Shown in pieces: positions 60,901 through 64,000 of a DNA stretch of 64,000 bases. This DNA is from Yponomeuta sedellus (taxonomy: Eukaryota; Arthropoda; Insecta; Lepidoptera; Yponomeutidae). The notes beneath the pieces were generated by a model. The model was given only the letters and a program-made list of their open reading frames with translations, was not told where the DNA came from and searched no databases. The stretch spans positions 2,570,775 through 2,634,774 of the forward strand of contig OW203725.1 in the NCBI GenBank assembly GCA_934045075.1, written 5' to 3'. The translations under genes and the position numbers were made by a program. Every line of letters begins with the position of its first letter. Position 1 is the stretch's first letter.

Positions 60901-61136
60901 GATGATGAAATAGGGAAATACGCACATGCTTATAATTATTATTTATTATTTTTTATGTATCTAATAATATAAGCCACATAATAAGATAAGTCACTATATT
61001 TTAGTGCTAAAAGGTCGTCCACTGTCATACAGACGATCTCTGGCTCCCATAATACAGATCGTTCTAGCTTGGGAATCAGGAGACTCACCAACTTAGTTCC
61101 TTGTCAGCATCTGTTCACTCCTACTTTGTCTATATA
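60901..61136. other. Unassigned intergenic sequence
   Basis: No feature recognised. Confidence 0.3.
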
Positions 61137-61370
61137 TTTTTAATGCACTAACCCGTGCTAAGGACAAATTTAAAAAGTAAGTGATGCAATTTGCTTAAGC
61201 CAGATGTCGCTGCCTGTACGTAATACAGAGAATAGTGTAAAGAGGTTCGAAATTTCACTGATGCCGGTGATTCGCCTATTGGCTCAATTGGAAGAGCGCT
61301 GGCACGGATAGCCAGAGGTTGCGGGTTCGAATCCCGGCATGGGTGAAATTTTTAGCCTCTAAATAGGTTT
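61137..61370. mobile_element. Family A fold-back, short minus arm
   Basis: Minus ATTTTTAATGCACTAACCCG ... ATTTAAAAA, then plus GTAAGTGATGCAATTTGCTT with full core to GGTTTTTA. TATATA lies on both sides. Confidence 0.82.
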
Positions 61371-61400
61371 TTATATATAAGCTGTTGTATGTGGCTATTA

Positions 61401-61644
61401 ATAATAAATAAATATTCATGGACATATTACACAGATCTCGTTAGCCCTATACTAAGTACAACTAAATGAATTGTGTTATAGGTACTAACTTGACGATAGA
61501 TTTAATACAATAAATAAATAGATAACATCCAAGACTCGAGACAAACTAGAGAAGTTCGTTTCCTAGTTTGACCCGGCCGAGATCGAACCCGAGACCTTCG
61601 GTTTTACAGTCAGCGTGCCAAACCGCTGCGCCACCGAGGCCGTC
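61401..61644 (-). mobile_element. Family E tRNA-derived SINE, near full length
   Basis: AATAAATATTCATGGACATA to TGCGCCACCGAGGCCGTC. Colinear with 5461..5706, with one base lost in the B box (CCGGCCGAGATCGAACCC). Confidence 0.85.
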
Positions 61645-61927
61645 AATAAAGATTAGAAGTAATGATTTATTATTTTAATTATATGGCAGCATGGTCACCC
61701 TTTAAAGGCCAAGTCACATCAAGCATAAGCCACTGGTGACCGGGTCCCACGCCGCGCGAGTAGGCGCTCAACAAGACGGAAGCGATTCGATTTTCGCGAC
61801 CGAGCACCGAACCCCGACCATACCCCATTTGCCGGCACCCCGCTGAGGCAGCCCGATGGCCAGTTGACTGCTTTTTTCGCTAACTTGAATCTCTTCAATA
61901 TTAGGTATTTTATGTTGGTGCCTTGTT
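61645..61927. other. Unassigned intergenic sequence
   Basis: GC-richer at 61735..61860; no frame or repeat recognised. Confidence 0.3.
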
Positions 61928-62040
61928 AGATAGATAAATAGAATTTTCTTTATTGTAGACAGAAATTGTATAAAAATATAGTACAATTGGCGGCCTTACT
62001 ACAAAAAGCAATTTCTTCCAGGCAACAATAGACGGAGACA
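61928..62040 (-). repeat. Family N 3' end, antisense
   Basis: GATAGATAAATAGAATTTTC, TTTATTGTAGACAG and AGTACAATTGGCGGCCTTAC. Confidence 0.68.
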
Positions 62041-62577
62041 AGAATAAAATTAAAGCCGGATAGTCGGTGCAATTTAGAAATATTGAAATCGGTAATCGTG
62101 AATCGAAAATCTTATCACGCCCCCAAGGCCCGACAAATAACTTGAACAAAAAACTCAAACTCAACATTTTTTTATTCACTATAAAAACAAAATATTTACT
62201 TAATGAACATCAACATTGTTTGTTTCACAATTAATAGATCACGTGGAGAAGGAACTAAAAAAGAAACTCCACATTTTAATCTGTTGAAAACAGATTTTAA
62301 CTTAATTAACAGAGTTTTCATTCTATAGTTATACACTAAACTAGACTTAACAATTTAATACCAGACATCTTTGACATCAAGTGATTTTTATTTCGCTTGG
62401 ACGTGTTTCGGGTGTCATTGTTACTTATAATTATTCGGATTCTATCAGATTCCAACTAGCAAATAATTAAATAAAAGGATATTTCGTGTCCGTCGTAAGC
62501 TTACCCCGAATACCCTTTTTTTTCAAGTGGTCTGTCGGACATTATACAAACATATTACAAATTATTAAATAAAAAAT
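62041..62577. other. Unassigned intergenic sequence
   Basis: No feature recognised. Confidence 0.3.
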
Positions 62578-62780
62578 CGGGTGTCGTAAAAGGCGAATAA
62601 GGGACACAAACCGGAGGGTGGGCAGCAGCGCCCCCTGCAGTACAATTCCACCGAACTGCGATCCCCAACCCGCATGCCCAGCGTGGGGATTATGGGCACT
62701 ACCCCCTATGATAGCACAACGTGGCGCTCTTTAGGGGAGGGCTATATCCAGGAGTGGACTAGTATAGCCTGACGACGACG
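62578..62780 (+). mobile_element. G-tailed short retroposon, complete, 11-bp target duplication
   Basis: CGGGTGTCGTAAAAGGCGAA to GCCTGACGACGACG, flanked by AAATAAAAAAT (62567..62577, 62781..62791). It begins at the same base as 32128..32344, so the 5' end is fixed. Confidence 0.9.
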
Positions 62781-62791
62781 AAATAAAAAAT

Positions 62792-63130
62792 TAATAAATA
62801 TTATGAAGATGACGCGGGTTTTGTTGACTCTCTATGTTAGTTATTTTAACACCTGACACATTATCTTGTAAATAGTCTAGATATTTTTTCGCGGCAAAAA
62901 ACAAGTCAAAAAAATAAATGCATAGTTAAAAATCTATTATAAAATAGGACTTAGAAAATTACCAAAATAGACTTAATTAAATATTACAAACAAAATAACA
63001 TGAAACTTACATGTGTTTTATTAAAATAAAAAGAAAAAAACATTTCGTTACAAACCGAGCGTTGGCGTTGAACAAAATACATAAGATAAAGACTAGATAT
63101 TTTATTTAAGCGGAAAGTTTACAATAATAT
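62792..63130. other. Unassigned intergenic sequence
   Basis: AT-rich; no feature recognised. Confidence 0.3.
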
Positions 63131-63240
63131 AACATGACCTCATGCTTGTGTCACAGAGGGGTAGGCAGAGACCAGGGACTGCCACTTGCCACGATCCTGA
63201 CAGATCACCTTCGCTTCATCAACGTTCGCTTCATCCAGTG
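63131..63240 (-). pseudogene. LINE H 3' end, antisense
   Basis: AACATGACCTCATGCTTGTG, GGCAGAGACCAGGGACTGCC and CACCTTCGCTTCATCAACGT. No tetranucleotide array is attached. Confidence 0.75.
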
Positions 63241-63540
63241 TTATTTTTATTAAAAATGTTATAAAAATTGTCTATGAATTGAATTATTATTATTGTAATT
63301 ATATGTTTTGGCGACCGCTGAAAACCAGCGTCATGGTCTCTTACGATCATGGCATATGCTCAGCGGCGGCCATTTTGGTGCCATGTCTTATTTACACTCT
63401 AAACCATTATTGTTTTTGATTTGATTCTGGTACCAAATAAACGTTATCTATTCTATTCTAGTCATTGCATGCAAGCACACCGCTTCCGGGTACTTACAGT
63501 AATGTTTACCAGATAGTGTATCTTATATTAATAGTATCGT
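63241..63540. other. Unassigned intergenic sequence
   Basis: GACCGCTGAAAACCAGCGTC and GCTCAGCGGCGGCCATTTTG at 63313..63376 form GC-richer hairpins. No gene. Confidence 0.3.
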
Positions 63541-63650
63541 GAGGGTTGCGGGTCAGTGATGGATCAGATTAGCAGAGGACCGTGAGGAATGGCGCAATAA
63601 AAAGGAGGCCTATGCCCAGCAGTGGGTTGATGTGGGCTTATTATAGATAG
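63541..63650 (+). pseudogene. LINE C-terminal coding relic
   Basis: Codons WIRLAEDREEWRNKKEAYAQ-QWVDVGL match the LAQDR..W...EAYVQQW-type end of non-LTR elements, with an in-frame stop before WIRL. The tail is ATAGATAGATATATAG. It is a different family from G. Confidence 0.72.
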
Positions 63651-63941
63651 ATATATAGATATAATTACATCTTAGATGATCTCTAGATGTCTAAACTAGG
63701 TCGAACCTATACAATGGGCATGTGTAGACAAAAACGTAAAGGTTAAGGCGAATTTACTACGACATTGTAGCAAACGTTCTATACATTGCGTTTAAAATTG
63801 CATCAATTAAATACAAAATGATCTACATGTACTTACTTAATTAGAAATAAAAAATCTTTAAAGATAATACCAGAGAATGTGTCATAGATAGACTAATCTG
63901 TATTCGTTACAAAAAGATTTCAGAATAATATAAAATTTTAT
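63651..63941. other. Unassigned intergenic sequence
   Basis: No feature recognised. Confidence 0.3.
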
Positions 63942-64000
63942 ACATACGTACATACATACACACCTACACACACACATACACACCGACACACATACATACA
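63942..64000. repeat. CATA/CA simple repeat, cut by window end
   Basis: TACATACGTACATACATACA then CACACACACATACACACC; possibly another antisense LINE H tail whose LINE lies beyond the window. Confidence 0.8.

Overview
The window looks like AT-rich nuclear DNA of an insect, most probably a moth or butterfly. There is no bacterial-style gene packing. The only convincing intact gene is a single-exon Sox (HMG-box) gene at 26587..27240. The rest is repeats and unassigned intergenic sequence. The Lepidoptera assignment is inference from the density and type of SINEs, LINE tails, mariner-type and Penelope-like remnants; no database search was possible.

Repeat families were defined by comparing the window with itself and are given letters here. 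A: SINE-like, tRNA-like core in mid-unit, very often present as a fold-back. B: about 360 bp, head resembling 5S rRNA, 3' end GGGTTGATA. C, D, E, F: tRNA-headed SINEs or their tails. G: 3' end of a LINE (C-terminal coding region readable) plus a short SINE-like unit using the same tail. H: another LINE 3' end, always followed by (TATG)n. I, J, K, S: short elements with inverted repeats. N: LINE/SINE 3' ends with pentamer tails. O, P, Q: smaller families. R: short palindromic pieces related to the ends of the Penelope-like element.

Layout: 1-11 kb holds J, A, B, P, G, E and D copies. At 11.7-12.4 kb is a 721-bp fold-back mariner derivative with TA target duplications. At 15.2-17.5 kb are a LINE H tail with a ~325-bp (TATG)n array and a Penelope-like element (GIY-YIG endonuclease end) arranged as two 558-bp inverted arms. 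18-26 kb is dense nested repeats. 26.6-27.2 kb is the Sox gene. 28-64 kb is again a mosaic of nested retroposons, with long (CATA)n arrays at 34.3 and 50.8 kb and a (TA)n run at 49.3 kb.

There is no operon or pathway. What unites the window is retroposition: many insertions have exact 8-15 bp target duplications, so nested insertions can be ordered. The most unusual signals are the 5S-like SINE family, the recurrent fold-back retroposons whose two arms share private variants, and repeated insertion of different retroposons at one AAGTT site in a palindromic element.
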